Positions 7,767 to 14,978 of a stretch of 21,843 nucleotides of DNA are shown here, one piece after another; within the stretch, counting starts at the first letter, position 1; each line of letters begins with the position of its first letter. The stretch spans positions 1 through 21,843 of the forward strand of contig CAZSPW010000018.1 of assembly GCA_964608575.1 (NCBI GenBank). The letters are read 5' to 3'. A program made the position numbers and the translations under genes. The notes under the pieces were generated by a model. The model was not told where the DNA came from. It did no database searches and was given only the letters and a program-made list of their open reading frames with translations. Source of the stretch: JAMIFN01 sp964608575 (GTDB taxonomy: Bacteria; Pseudomonadota; Gammaproteobacteria; Burkholderiales; Burkholderiaceae_C).

Positions 7767-7811
7767 GTCTTTCACTAGACTTTTTCTCTTCAATACTTTT
7801 TAAATCCTCAG

Positions 7812-7840
7812 GCAAGATTCAGGCAAAACCCTAGTCTTGC
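7812..7840. other. Imperfect hairpin in the glnA upstream region
   Basis: GCAAGA (7812-7817) and TCTTGC (7835-7840) are perfect inverted arms, with further partial pairing inside. No T-run follows, so it does not look like a terminator. It lies 68 bases before glnA and could be an operator or a leader structure. I see no acceptable sigma-54 (-24/-12) promoter in 7767-7908. Confidence 0.3.
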
Positions 7841-7908
7841 TCCACAATAAGCCTGCTCAATAGAGCACCGCAAACACCCTAAAACTGAACCGACTGAAGG
7901 AATGCCGC

Positions 7909-9330
7909 ATGGCTAAGAAAACCATCGCCGATGTGATCAAAATGGTAGAAGAAAACGAAGTGCGCTTCGTCGACTTTCGCTTTACCGATACCCTGGGTAA
8001 ATGGCAGCACATCACTACCCCTGTTTCGCAATTCAACGAAGACAAATTCAGCGAAGGCCAAGCATTCGACGGTTCTTCTATCGCAGGCTGGAAAGGCATT
8101 GAAGCCTCAGACATGCTCTTGATCCCCGATCCAGCCAGCGCTTTTATCGACCCTTTCTTCGAAGAAATCACCCTGGTGCTGATTTGCGATGTGATTGAGC
8201 CTACCGATGGCAAAGCCTACGAGCGCGACCCTCGCTCTATTGCCAAACGCGCCGAAGCCTACTTGAAACAATCTGGCTTGGGTGATACGGCGTTCTTCGG
8301 ACCTGAGCCTGAGTTTTTCATCTTCGACAGTGTGCGCTGGGACACCGCACCTGGGCATAGTTTTTATGCTATCGACGAATACGAGGCGCCTTGGAATTCG
8401 GGCACAGCCATGGAAAACCAAGCCAACAAAGGCCATCGCCCACGCACCAAAGGTGGCTACTTCCCCGTTCCGCCGGTCGATAGCACGATGGATTTGCGCA
8501 ATGAAATGTCGCAAGTGCTAGAGGCATTAGGTATCCCCGTTGAAGTACATCACCACGAGGTGGCTGGTGCTGGTCAGTGCGAAATTGGCACCCGTTTTTC
8601 TACGCTAGTAGAGCGCGCAGACTGGACGCTGATGCAAAAATATGTGATTCACAATGTCGCCCATGCCTACGGCAAAACCGTTACCTTTATGCCCAAGCCT
8701 TATGCTGGTGACAATGGCTCAGGCATGCATGTACACCAGTCAATCTGGCAAGATGGCAAGAATTTGTTTGCAGGCAGCGGCTACGCTGGTTTGTCAGAGT
8801 TTGCCCTGTACTACATTGGTGGCATCATCAAGCATGCCCGTGCCTTAAACGCGATTACCAATCCTGGCACCAATAGCTATAAACGCTTGGTGCCCCACTT
8901 CGAAGCGCCTGTGAAATTGGCTTATTCAGCCAAAAACCGCTCTGCTTCTATCCGTATTCCCAATGTCGCCAGCGACAAAGCACGCCGCGTAGAAGCGCGT
9001 TTTCCTGATCCGCTGTGCAACCCTTATCTCGGTTTTGCAGCCTTGATGATGGCAGGCTTAGACGGTGTAGAAAACAAAATTCACCCAGGTGAAGCGGCAA
9101 GCAAAGACCTCTATCACTTGCCACCAGAAGAGGATAAGCTGGTACCTACCGTTTGTGCCAGCCTGGATCAAGCACTTGAAGCCTTGGACCAAGACCGCGC
9201 ATTCTTGACCAAAGGTGGTGTGTTTACTGACGGCTGGATTGATGCTTATATCGATCTAAAAATGCAGGAAGTCACGCGCAGCCGCGTGGAAGTCTCTCCT
9301 GTTGAGTACGATATGTACTTCTCTATTTAA
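7909..9330 (+). CDS. glnA: Glutamine synthetase type I (GlnA, adenylylation-regulated form)
   Basis: GlnA makes glutamine from glutamate, ammonia and ATP in a cytosolic dodecamer. The 473-residue length fits GSI-beta. Visible blocks are VDFRFTDTLGKWQH, AFDGSSIAGW (the aspartate latch region), FGPEPEFF, EVAGAGQCEIG, the ATP region KPYAGDNGSGMHVHQS, the NPGTNSYKRL substrate loop, and RVEARFPDPLCNPYLGFAA. Tyr402, in KDLYHLPPEE, matches the Tyr that GlnE adenylylates in E. coli, so post-translational nitrogen control is expected. ATG 7909 has GAAGGAA upstream. A strong terminator follows. In many Burkholderiales ntrB and ntrC come after glnA and a small secreted-protein gene; here they are missing. 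Confidence 0.97.
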   Translation: MAKKTIADVIKMVEENEVRFVDFRFTDTLGKWQHITTPVSQFNEDKFSEGQAFDGSSIAGWKGIEASDMLLIPDPASAFIDPFFEEITLVLICDVIEPTDGKAYERDPRSIAKRAEAYLKQSGLGDTAFFGPEPEFFIFDSVRWDTAPGHSFYAIDEYEAPWNSGTAMENQANKGHRPRTKGGYFPVPPVDSTMDLRNEMSQVLEALGIPVEVHHHEVAGAGQCEIGTRFSTLVERADWTLMQKYVIHNVAHAYGKTVTFMPKPYAGDNGSGMHVHQSIWQDGKNLFAGSGYAGLSEFALYYIGGIIKHARALNAITNPGTNSYKRLVPHFEAPVKLAYSAKNRSASIRIPNVASDKARRVEARFPDPLCNPYLGFAALMMAGLDGVENKIHPGEAASKDLYHLPPEEDKLVPTVCASLDQALEALDQDRAFLTKGGVFTDGWIDAYIDLKMQEVTRSRVEVSPVEYDMYFSI

Positions 9331-9361
9331 CGATAGATCGGCGTATTCATACCCAACAGAC

Positions 9362-9385
9362 AAGCAGCCTTCGGGCTGCTTTTTT
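9362..9385 (+). terminator. Intrinsic terminator of glnA
   Basis: An 8-bp GC-rich stem, AAGCAGCC with GGCTGCTT, closes on the stable UUCG tetraloop (9370-9373) and runs into a T-tract (9380-9385), 32 bases after the glnA stop. Confidence 0.93.
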
Positions 9386-9415
9386 AACGCCGCTTGAAAT
9401 TTTCTGCTGAAGTCA

Positions 9416-9444
9416 TTGCCTATAGCGCCAGAAGCGCCGATACT
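9416..9444 (+). promoter_or_regulatory. Candidate sigma-70 promoter for the DUF4124-type gene
   Basis: TTGCCT (9416-9421) and GATACT (9439-9444) are separated by exactly 17 bases, each matching four of six consensus positions. Transcription would begin near 9451, giving a leader of about 40 bases and ruling out the earlier in-frame start at 9444. Confidence 0.45.
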
Positions 9445-9491
9445 TGCTGCCCACATATGACAAATGGCGATTTCGTGATAAGGTTCACGCT

Positions 9492-10034
9492 ATGGAAAAG
9501 ATGAAGTTCTCCCTCCCGCTACGCTTGATAACTTTAGGCATGGCTCTAAGTATGGCCGCGACTGCGCAGGCACAAATTTATCGCTGCCCTAGTAACGAAT
9601 ACACCAATGACAGCCGCATTGCCCAAAGCCGTGGCTGTAAGCCTTTGGAGGGCGGTAATGTCACTGTTATTCATGGCGCTACACGAAACTACGCGAGTGC
9701 CAGCAGTGCGCCTGCTAAAACGCGCAGCACTAGCGTTAGCCCACCCAGTGTGCGCCCAGCCTCCGTCAGCAGCAGCGCAGAACAACGCGCCCGCGACGCT
9801 GACTCGCGCCGCATCCTACAGGCTGAGCTGGAAAAAGCACAACAAAAACTAGCAGGACAACAGCAGGAATATAAAAATGGCCAACCCGATCGTTTAGGCA
9901 ACGAACGCAACTACCAAAAGTATCTAGATCGCGTAGCTGAAATGAAAGCCGAAATCACCCGTACGGAAAACGATATTGCGGGACTGAAGCGCGAAATTGG
10001 CCGCCTGCCGCCAGCCTCAGGCTCATCCATGTAA
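9492..10034 (+). CDS. Secreted DUF4124-like protein with coiled coil, function unknown
   Basis: The product has 180 residues. Residues 1-27 are a clear Sec signal peptide ending in AQA, followed by QIYRC. Residues 28-60 hold IYRCPSNEYTND and GCKPLEGGNVTVIHG, the paired-Cys pattern of DUF4124. Residues about 65-95 are a Ser/Pro/Ala linker. Residues about 100-170 are charged and heptad-like (SRRILQAELEKAQQKLAGQQ onward), so a coiled coil is likely. It should be periplasmic. ATG 9492 is used because AAGG stands eight bases upstream; ATG 9501 is possible. Similar genes commonly sit behind glnA in Burkholderiales, but the terminator and promoter between them suggest a separate transcript. I know no established function. 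Confidence 0.75.
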   Translation: MEKMKFSLPLRLITLGMALSMAATAQAQIYRCPSNEYTNDSRIAQSRGCKPLEGGNVTVIHGATRNYASASSAPAKTRSTSVSPPSVRPASVSSSAEQRARDADSRRILQAELEKAQQKLAGQQQEYKNGQPDRLGNERNYQKYLDRVAEMKAEITRTENDIAGLKREIGRLPPASGSSM

Positions 10035-10064
10035 AGAAGAGTGTTATAAAACAAATTCCTTATG

Positions 10065-10091
10065 AGAGCTGCCTGAGCAGCTCTTTTTTTT
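10065..10091 (+). terminator. Intrinsic terminator of the DUF4124-type gene
   Basis: An 8-bp stem, AGAGCTGC with GCAGCTCT, closes on loop CTGA and is followed by eight T. It lies between convergent genes and ends seven bases before the trhP stop. Its TGCCTGAGCAGCT core is identical to the half-motif of repeat copy D. Confidence 0.92.
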
Positions 10092-10097
10092 GTAGCA

Positions 10098-11477
10098 CTA
10101 ATCCAGCAATTTGGCTAATAAGGCGCCATCACATTGGCCTTGCAAGTCAAGCCAAACGCGATGCGGGTTCCCTGGTGCAACTTCTACCGCTTGCCCTTTT
10201 TCGTTTTGCATCTGGGCAATAGTAATTTGCCGATTGCCGCTAGGATGGATTACCTCTAGGGTGTTACCAACAGCAAAATGGTTTTTGGCTTCAACCAAGG
10301 CCCAGCCGTCATCGCGAATTTGGCAAACCTCGCCCACAAATTGGCTGCGTTGATTCAGCGAATGCCCGGTTTCATAGTTTTGATAATCCTGAGAGGGGCG
10401 ACGCTCTAAAAATCCTGCGGTGTAACCACGATTGGCCAAGCCCTCCAGCTCGGTAATCAAATGTGGATTAAAAGGGCGACCCGCCATAGCATCATCAATG
10501 GCACGACGATAAATTTGCGCCGTGCGTGCGACATAGTAGCGGCTCTTGGTGCGCCCTTCGATTTTGAGGGAATCCACCCCCATCTGCGTCAGGCGCTCAA
10601 CATATTCCACCGCCCGCAGGTCTTTGGAGTTCATGATGTAGGTGCCGTGTTCGTCTTCCATGATAGGCATCATCTGTCCCGCACGGCCACTGCTATGCCC
10701 TGCCTCGTGTATCAAATAGGTTTTATCTGCCAGCGGGTGGCGCTCCGTACCACCGCAAGCAGCAAAAGATTTTTCCGCCTGCTCATGCTCTGCCTCAAAA
10801 TTGAAATCTTTGTCTAATTGCTGCGCAAGCGCTTCGCCTGTATTGGGGTCAATTTCGGCATCCTGGGGTGTATAGCTCCAGCGACAAGCATTGGTGCAAG
10901 TACCTTGATTCGGATCGCGTCGATTGAAGTAGCCCGATAGCAAACAGCGCCCAGAATAGGCCATGCACAATGCACCGTGCACAAATACTTCCAGCTCGAT
11001 ATCTGGACATTCTTGCCGGATTTTTTCAATTTCATCCAAACTCAGTTCGCGCGAGAGGATGATGCGCGTCAAGCCCATACGCTGCCAAAATTTCACCGCC
11101 GCGTAATTGGTAGTACTAGCCTGCACAGAAAGATGTATGGCTTGCTCCGGCCATTTCTCGCGCACCATAGCAATCAGGCCTGGGTCTGCCATGATGATGG
11201 CATCGGGTTTGAGCGCGATCACCGGCTCAATGTCGCGCAGATAGGTGCGCACTTTATCGTTATGCGCAATCAAATTGCTAGTGACGAAAAATTTTTTACC
11301 GCGTGCATGGGCTTCTGTTATGCCCTGCTGCAATTGTTCTAGGCGAAATTCGTTATTACGCGCGCGCAAACTATAACGCGGCTGGCCTGCATAGACTGCA
11401 TCAGCCCCAAAGTCATAGGCTGCGCGCATTTTGTCCAAGCTGCCTGCAGGCAAGAGTAGTTCTGGTGCTTTTAGCAT
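10098..11477 (-). CDS. trhP: tRNA uridine hydroxylation protein TrhP (YegQ, U32 peptidase family)
   Basis: The 459-residue product matches E. coli YegQ/TrhP (about 453 residues), which works with prephenate to make 5-hydroxyuridine at tRNA position 34, the precursor of mo5U and cmo5U. Visible are ELLLPAGSLDKMRAAYDFGA, VYAGQPRYSLRARNNEF, and the Fe-S type cysteines C171, C178, C194 and C198 in GALCMAYSGRCLLSGYFNRR and GTCTNACRW. IMNSKDLRAVEYV, SLKIEGRTKS and a C-terminal beta-barrel segment follow. Despite the family name, no protease role is expected. ATG 11477 has AAGGGG seven bases upstream and overlaps the trhO stop in ATGCTAA, implying translational coupling. No terminator of its own is evident before the convergent gene. 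Confidence 0.93.
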   Translation of the reverse strand: MLKAPELLLPAGSLDKMRAAYDFGADAVYAGQPRYSLRARNNEFRLEQLQQGITEAHARGKKFFVTSNLIAHNDKVRTYLRDIEPVIALKPDAIIMADPGLIAMVREKWPEQAIHLSVQASTTNYAAVKFWQRMGLTRIILSRELSLDEIEKIRQECPDIELEVFVHGALCMAYSGRCLLSGYFNRRDPNQGTCTNACRWSYTPQDAEIDPNTGEALAQQLDKDFNFEAEHEQAEKSFAACGGTERHPLADKTYLIHEAGHSSGRAGQMMPIMEDEHGTYIMNSKDLRAVEYVERLTQMGVDSLKIEGRTKSRYYVARTAQIYRRAIDDAMAGRPFNPHLITELEGLANRGYTAGFLERRPSQDYQNYETGHSLNQRSQFVGEVCQIRDDGWALVEAKNHFAVGNTLEVIHPSGNRQITIAQMQNEKGQAVEVAPGNPHRVWLDLQGQCDGALLAKLLD

Positions 11478-12484
11478 GGCTGCGCCCCTTGTTTTTTTGC
11501 CAAATTTGCGGCTGCTTTTTCCTGCGCCTGCGCGAGCCTGGCTCGTTTCGCTGCGCGGCGCTCTTCTAAAGGAGGCAATTGTTCGCCTACATGGCGCTGG
11601 CCTCGTGCCTTGGCCAAGGTAATTTGTTTTTGGCGTTCGGCAAAATTGCGCAACTGCGCTTCGTCATGCTTGCCATGACAATGCGGACAGCTCACACCCT
11701 GCACAAAGTAAGGGCTTTGCTTGTCTTCCTGACTGATAGGCTCACGGCAAGCGCGACAGAGTTCGTAATCACCCGGCACTAGGCCGTGCCCCACGCTCAC
11801 GCGTTCGTCAAACACAAAGCATTCGCCCTGCCATTTGCTATCCTCAGGTCGCACTTCTTCTAAGTATTTGAGGATCCCGCCTTTGAGATGATAGACCTCA
11901 TCAAAACCCTGTTGGCGCAAATAGGCCGTAGATTTTTCGCAGCGTATCCCGCCCGTACAAAACATGGCTATTTTCTTTTTGCCTTGGCGATTCTCTTCGT
12001 TCTGTATCCACTCGGGGAATTCAGTGAATTTATCGATATGCGGATTAACCGCACCATCAAAACTGCCCACGCGTACCTCATACTTATTGCGCGTATCGAC
12101 CAAAAGCACATCGGGATCGCTAATGAGGGCATTCCAGTCCTGTGGCTGCACATAAATGCCTGCATGCTGGCTAGGGTCGATTTCAGGCACCCCCATCGTG
12201 ACAATTTCTTTTTTCAGCTTGACCTTCATACGCAAAAAAGGCTCCGCCTCGGCCCAACTTTCTTTGTGCTCCAAATCGGCAAAGCCAGGCAAGCTGCGCA
12301 AATAGGCTAGCACCTGACGCACACCGGACTCAGGGCCAGCAATGGTGCCATTCATACCCTCGCGCGCCAATAGCAAAGTGCCTTTAACGCCCTCTTGTTT
12401 ACAAACAGCCAAAATGGGATCGCGCCAAGCCTCAGGGCTTGCCACGCGCACAAAACGATAGAGTGCGCAGACTAAATAATGCAT
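11471..12484 (-). CDS. trhO: Oxygen-dependent tRNA uridine(34) hydroxylase TrhO (YceA, rhodanese family)
   Basis: The 337-residue product matches YceA/TrhO, which uses O2 to hydroxylate uridine 34 of tRNAs. The N-terminal acylphosphatase-like domain contains GVKGTLLLAREGMNGTIAG. The rhodanese domain (about 105-210) has LLVDTRNKYEVRVGSF and the active loop FCTGGIRCEK with C176 and C182. The C-terminal third carries CRACREPIS and CPHCHGKH, a likely zinc-binding pair, then a basic Ala/Arg/Lys-rich tail. It is the first gene of a two-gene unit, and its last seven bases overlap trhP. ATG 12484 is followed at once by the family N-terminus YLVCALYRFV. The gene faces can across about 100 bases. Confidence 0.95.
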   Translation of the reverse strand: MHYLVCALYRFVRVASPEAWRDPILAVCKQEGVKGTLLLAREGMNGTIAGPESGVRQVLAYLRSLPGFADLEHKESWAEAEPFLRMKVKLKKEIVTMGVPEIDPSQHAGIYVQPQDWNALISDPDVLLVDTRNKYEVRVGSFDGAVNPHIDKFTEFPEWIQNEENRQGKKKIAMFCTGGIRCEKSTAYLRQQGFDEVYHLKGGILKYLEEVRPEDSKWQGECFVFDERVSVGHGLVPGDYELCRACREPISQEDKQSPYFVQGVSCPHCHGKHDEAQLRNFAERQKQITLAKARGQRHVGEQLPPLEERRAAKRARLAQAQEKAAANLAKKQGAQPC

Positions 12485-12521
12485 AGCTGAAACTGCCTCA
12501 CCAGCAGCCTAGTAATAAAAA

Positions 12522-12544
12522 GTGGGCTATTTTAAAACAGCCAC
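12522..12544. promoter_or_regulatory. Imperfect palindrome between trhO and can
   Basis: GTGGGCTATTTT and AAAACAGCCAC form a 23-base near-palindrome with one bulge and one mismatch. It contains TAAAAT on the minus strand, a possible -10 for trhO with a leader of about 38 bases. It could be a regulator site for one or both divergent genes. I know no matching regulator. Confidence 0.3.
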
Positions 12545-12572
12545 GATTTCATCATGGCCTTTAGGCAAAAGC

Positions 12573-12578
12573 TACAAT
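12573..12578 (+). promoter_or_regulatory. Candidate -10 element of can, implying a leaderless mRNA
   Basis: TACAAT ends eight bases before ATG 12587, with only TTGCCCCCC between. That leaves no room for a Shine-Dalgarno sequence and predicts a transcript start at or within about two bases of the ATG. No clear -35 box. Confidence 0.4.
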
Positions 12579-12586
12579 TGCCCCCC

Positions 12587-13267
12587 ATGACTACTACCGC
12601 ACAAACCCACAGCGATATCCACGCCCTTCTTGCTGCCAATAAAAAGTGGGCGGCAGAAACAGCATCCGCACGCCCCGACTTTTTCACTTCTTTAATGGCG
12701 CAACAAGCGCCTGAATATATGTGGGTCGGTTGCTCAGATAGCCGCGTGCCAGCCAATCAAATCACCGGCTTGGCGCCGGGAGAGGTGTTTGTCCACCGAA
12801 ATGTCGCCAATATGATTGTGCACAGTGATTTAAATATGCTATCGGCCGTCCAATATGCCGTTGATATTTTGAAGATCAAACATCTGCTCATCGTTGGCCA
12901 TTATGGCTGTGGCGGTGTTGGCGCTGCGCTCTCGAATGTGCGCGTCGGTTTGGCCGACAACTGGATACGCCATATCAAAGATGTGCGCAATATCCACTGG
13001 GATTTCCTGGCCAGCATCCCTGAGGAAAAGCGCCATGCCACGCTCTGTGAGCTGAATGTAGTAGAGCAAACCTTTAACGCCGCTCGTAGCTCTGTTGTAC
13101 AAGACGCTTGGGAACGCAATCACGATCTTTCCGTTCACGGTTGGATTTATGGCCTCAAGGATGGGCTGTTACACGATCTGCATATCGACATCAACAACCG
13201 CTCAGAAACAAAAGCACACTACGACCGAGCTATCGCCCTCATCCAGCAACGCGCTCAAATCGGCTAG
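12587..13267 (+). CDS. can: Beta-class carbonic anhydrase
   Basis: The 226-residue cytosolic zinc enzyme interconverts CO2 and bicarbonate, supplying bicarbonate to carboxylases. Zinc ligands are visible as C49 and D51 in CSDSR, H105 and C108 in HYGCGG; the D51-R53 pair of the active site is present. The length equals E. coli Can (220) within a few residues. ATG 12587 (MTTTAQTHSDIHALLAAN) is chosen over an in-frame ATG at 12554 because the family N-terminus begins there. No Shine-Dalgarno is present and a TACAAT box lies just upstream. coaD follows after 10 bases and fdx after that, so the three genes may share a transcript. Confidence 0.95.
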   Translation: MTTTAQTHSDIHALLAANKKWAAETASARPDFFTSLMAQQAPEYMWVGCSDSRVPANQITGLAPGEVFVHRNVANMIVHSDLNMLSAVQYAVDILKIKHLLIVGHYGCGGVGAALSNVRVGLADNWIRHIKDVRNIHWDFLASIPEEKRHATLCELNVVEQTFNAARSSVVQDAWERNHDLSVHGWIYGLKDGLLHDLHIDINNRSETKAHYDRAIALIQQRAQIG

Positions 13268-13277
13268 GGTAAACATC

Positions 13278-13775
13278 ATGTCGCCCTCACGCACAGCTAT
13301 CTACAGCGGCACTTTTGATCCGGTCACGCTGGGACACTTGGATGTGATAGTCCGTGCAGCCACTTTGTTTGACCATCTAGTGGTAGCGGTTGCTGCGGCA
13401 CACCATAAAAATACGCTGTTTAGCTTGAATGAGCGCATCGCACTGCTGCAAGCTAGTTTAAGCGAGCAAGAGCGCATTGAAGTGGTCAGCTTTGATGGGC
13501 TGGTCGTCGATTGTTGCCGCCGAATAGGTGCAGGCGCTATTGTGCGCGGCATTCGCAATGGCACAGACATGGACTATGAAAGCCAAATGGCGCAAATGAA
13601 CCGCAAGCTAGCGCCTGAAGTAGAGACTATTTTTATGCTCCCTACCCCTAGCGTCCAGTGCATCAGCTCAACCCTAGTGCGTGAAATCAGTAAGCTAGGT
13701 GGGGATATAACGCAATTGGTCACTCCTGCCGTTTTGTCTGCCTTGCAAACGAAGAAGCAGGCGGCGAAGACATAA
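13278..13775 (+). CDS. coaD: Phosphopantetheine adenylyltransferase
   Basis: CoaD transfers AMP from ATP to 4'-phosphopantetheine, the next-to-last step of coenzyme A synthesis in the cytosol. The 165-residue product begins TAIYSGTFDPVTLGHLDVI, with the nucleotidyltransferase T-x-G-H motif at residues 17-20. It continues with AIVRGIRNGTDMDYESQMA, ETIFMLPTP and the ISSTLVREI motif. Length and all motifs are normal. ATG 13278 follows AGGGT by eight bases; the longer open frame upstream overlaps can and is not family-like. fdx starts six bases after the stop; the coaD-ferredoxin pairing is common in beta- and gammaproteobacteria. Confidence 0.97.
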   Translation: MSPSRTAIYSGTFDPVTLGHLDVIVRAATLFDHLVVAVAAAHHKNTLFSLNERIALLQASLSEQERIEVVSFDGLVVDCCRRIGAGAIVRGIRNGTDMDYESQMAQMNRKLAPEVETIFMLPTPSVQCISSTLVREISKLGGDITQLVTPAVLSALQTKKQAAKT

Positions 13776-13781
13776 AAAACT

Positions 13782-14039
13782 ATGGCCTTGAAAATCACTA
13801 GCGAGTGCATCAACTGCGATGTGTGCGAGCCGCAATGCCCCAATCAAGCCATCAGCATGGGCGATGAACACTACACAATCAACCCCGACTTATGCACGGA
13901 ATGTGTAGGGCATTTTGACGAGCCGCAGTGCGTCGCCATTTGTCCTGTAGACTGCATACCGCAAGACCCTACACATGCCGAAACAGCAGCCGATCTGATG
14001 CTGAAATACCAAACCTTACAGCAGCAAAAAAAGATATAA
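13782..14039 (+). CDS. 2[4Fe-4S] ferredoxin, YfhL / Allochromatium type
   Basis: The 85-residue electron carrier has the Alvin-type spacing. C9, C12 and C15 plus C54 should bind one cluster; C19, C38, C41 and C50 the other. An insertion (VGHFDEPQ) lies between C41 and C50, and an extra C58 follows CPVD. The last 20 residues are the usual C-terminal helix. Such low-potential ferredoxins of the coaD neighbourhood have no single agreed partner. The ribosome site is weak, so translation is probably coupled to coaD. Repeat copy C starts within a few bases of the stop codon. Confidence 0.95.
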   Translation: MALKITSECINCDVCEPQCPNQAISMGDEHYTINPDLCTECVGHFDEPQCVAICPVDCIPQDPTHAETAADLMLKYQTLQQQKKI

Positions 14040-14041
14040 AA

Positions 14042-14078
14042 AGATAGCTGCCCAGGCAGTATATACGCGCAAAAATCG
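14042..14078 (-). repeat. Intergenic repeat copy C (divergent)
   Basis: On the minus strand it reads ATTTTTGCGCG, seven bases, then TGCCTGGGCAGCTATC. The second half is identical to copies A and B; the first half has diverged. It fills the gap between the convergent genes fdx and hpnD. Confidence 0.6.
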
Positions 14079-14097
14079 ATAAAACACCACGAAAAAT

Positions 14098-14949
14098 CTA
14101 CACTTGACCTAAAGCTTGGACTTTCCAAGCTAGCCAGAGCTTACGCAAAGGCGTTAATGAAGTGCGTTGGTGCAAAACAGCAAACCCGTCTTTTTCAATC
14201 TCGCGCAGCAAATTGCGATAAATCGCAGCCATCATCAAACCTGGTTTTTGCGCTCGAAAATCCTGCGCGGGCAGCAAGTCCAAGGCTTCATCGTAAATCT
14301 TCTGCGCTCTCTGTGCCTGAAACTGCATCAAAGCAGAGAAGCGTTCAGAATATTGATGCTGATGGATTTCCTGCACAGGCACGGCAAAGCGTTCTAAGTC
14401 TTCAATAGGCAAGTAAATGCGTCCGCGGTCAGCATCTTCGCCCACATCGCGGATGATATTTGTGAGCTGTAGTGCCAGCCCTAGTTTGTGTGCGTAGGCA
14501 ATAGTGCGCTTATCTTCAAAGCCCAAAATCCGCGCTATGACTTCACCCACTAAGCCTGCTACGAAGTAACAATATTTTTCTAAGCTAGCAAAATTCCAAT
14601 AACGGTTTTGCTCCAAATCCATTTGGCAGCCTTGAATGACTCCGAGCAAATGCTCAGGCGTGATGCCGTAGGCCGCACAGTGCGGCACTAGCGCCTGCAT
14701 GACAGGGTGACGCTGCACCAGCGTGCCGCCAGCAAAACTTAGCTCAACATCGCCGCGCCACCAAGCTAACTTTTGCGCTGCGATATGGGGTTCAGCAACT
14801 TCATCGACGACATCATCAACTTCGCGGCAAAAAGCGTAAAAAGCCGTTATGGCAGCACGCTTTTCTTTGGGTAAAAATAAAAATGCATAGTAAAAACTGC
14901 TGCCCGAAGCAGCAGTTTTTTGTGCCACATAGTTTTCTGCGGTATCCAC
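14098..14949 (-). CDS. hpnD: Presqualene diphosphate synthase HpnD (squalene/phytoene synthase family)
   Basis: The 283-residue product carries both aspartate-rich motifs of head-to-head prenyl synthases: DDVVDE after AFYAFCREV, and DVGEDADRGRIYLP after LTNIIR. YCYFVAGLVGEVI is also present. The sequence style fits HpnD, which condenses two farnesyl diphosphates into presqualene diphosphate for hopanoids; a phytoene synthase is less likely but not excluded. hpnC, hpnE and the squalene-hopene cyclase are not in this window. GTG 14949 is preferred, with a weak GCGAG site; TTG 14952 is the only start one codon earlier. It lies 29 bases downstream of rpoD and may be read through from it. Confidence 0.87.
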   Translation of the reverse strand: MDTAENYVAQKTAASGSSFYYAFLFLPKEKRAAITAFYAFCREVDDVVDEVAEPHIAAQKLAWWRGDVELSFAGGTLVQRHPVMQALVPHCAAYGITPEHLLGVIQGCQMDLEQNRYWNFASLEKYCYFVAGLVGEVIARILGFEDKRTIAYAHKLGLALQLTNIIRDVGEDADRGRIYLPIEDLERFAVPVQEIHQHQYSERFSALMQFQAQRAQKIYDEALDLLPAQDFRAQKPGLMMAAIYRNLLREIEKDGFAVLHQRTSLTPLRKLWLAWKVQALGQV

Positions 14950-14978
14950 CAAACAGCTCGCTTGCAGGGCTGGCCTAT

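Noticed and set aside
7808..7826. Possible sigma-54 promoter before glnA (two GGCA blocks with near-correct spacing)
   Set aside because: The -12 block reads AGGC instead of TTGC and the -24 lacks the leading T; too weak to list.
10098..11477. Reading the U32-family gene as a collagenase-type protease
   Set aside because: The length, four-cysteine pattern and trhO partnership fit TrhP; the peptidase label is historical.
12554..12586. Earlier in-frame start of carbonic anhydrase
   Set aside because: The added 11 residues overlap the predicted -10 element and are unlike the family N-terminus.
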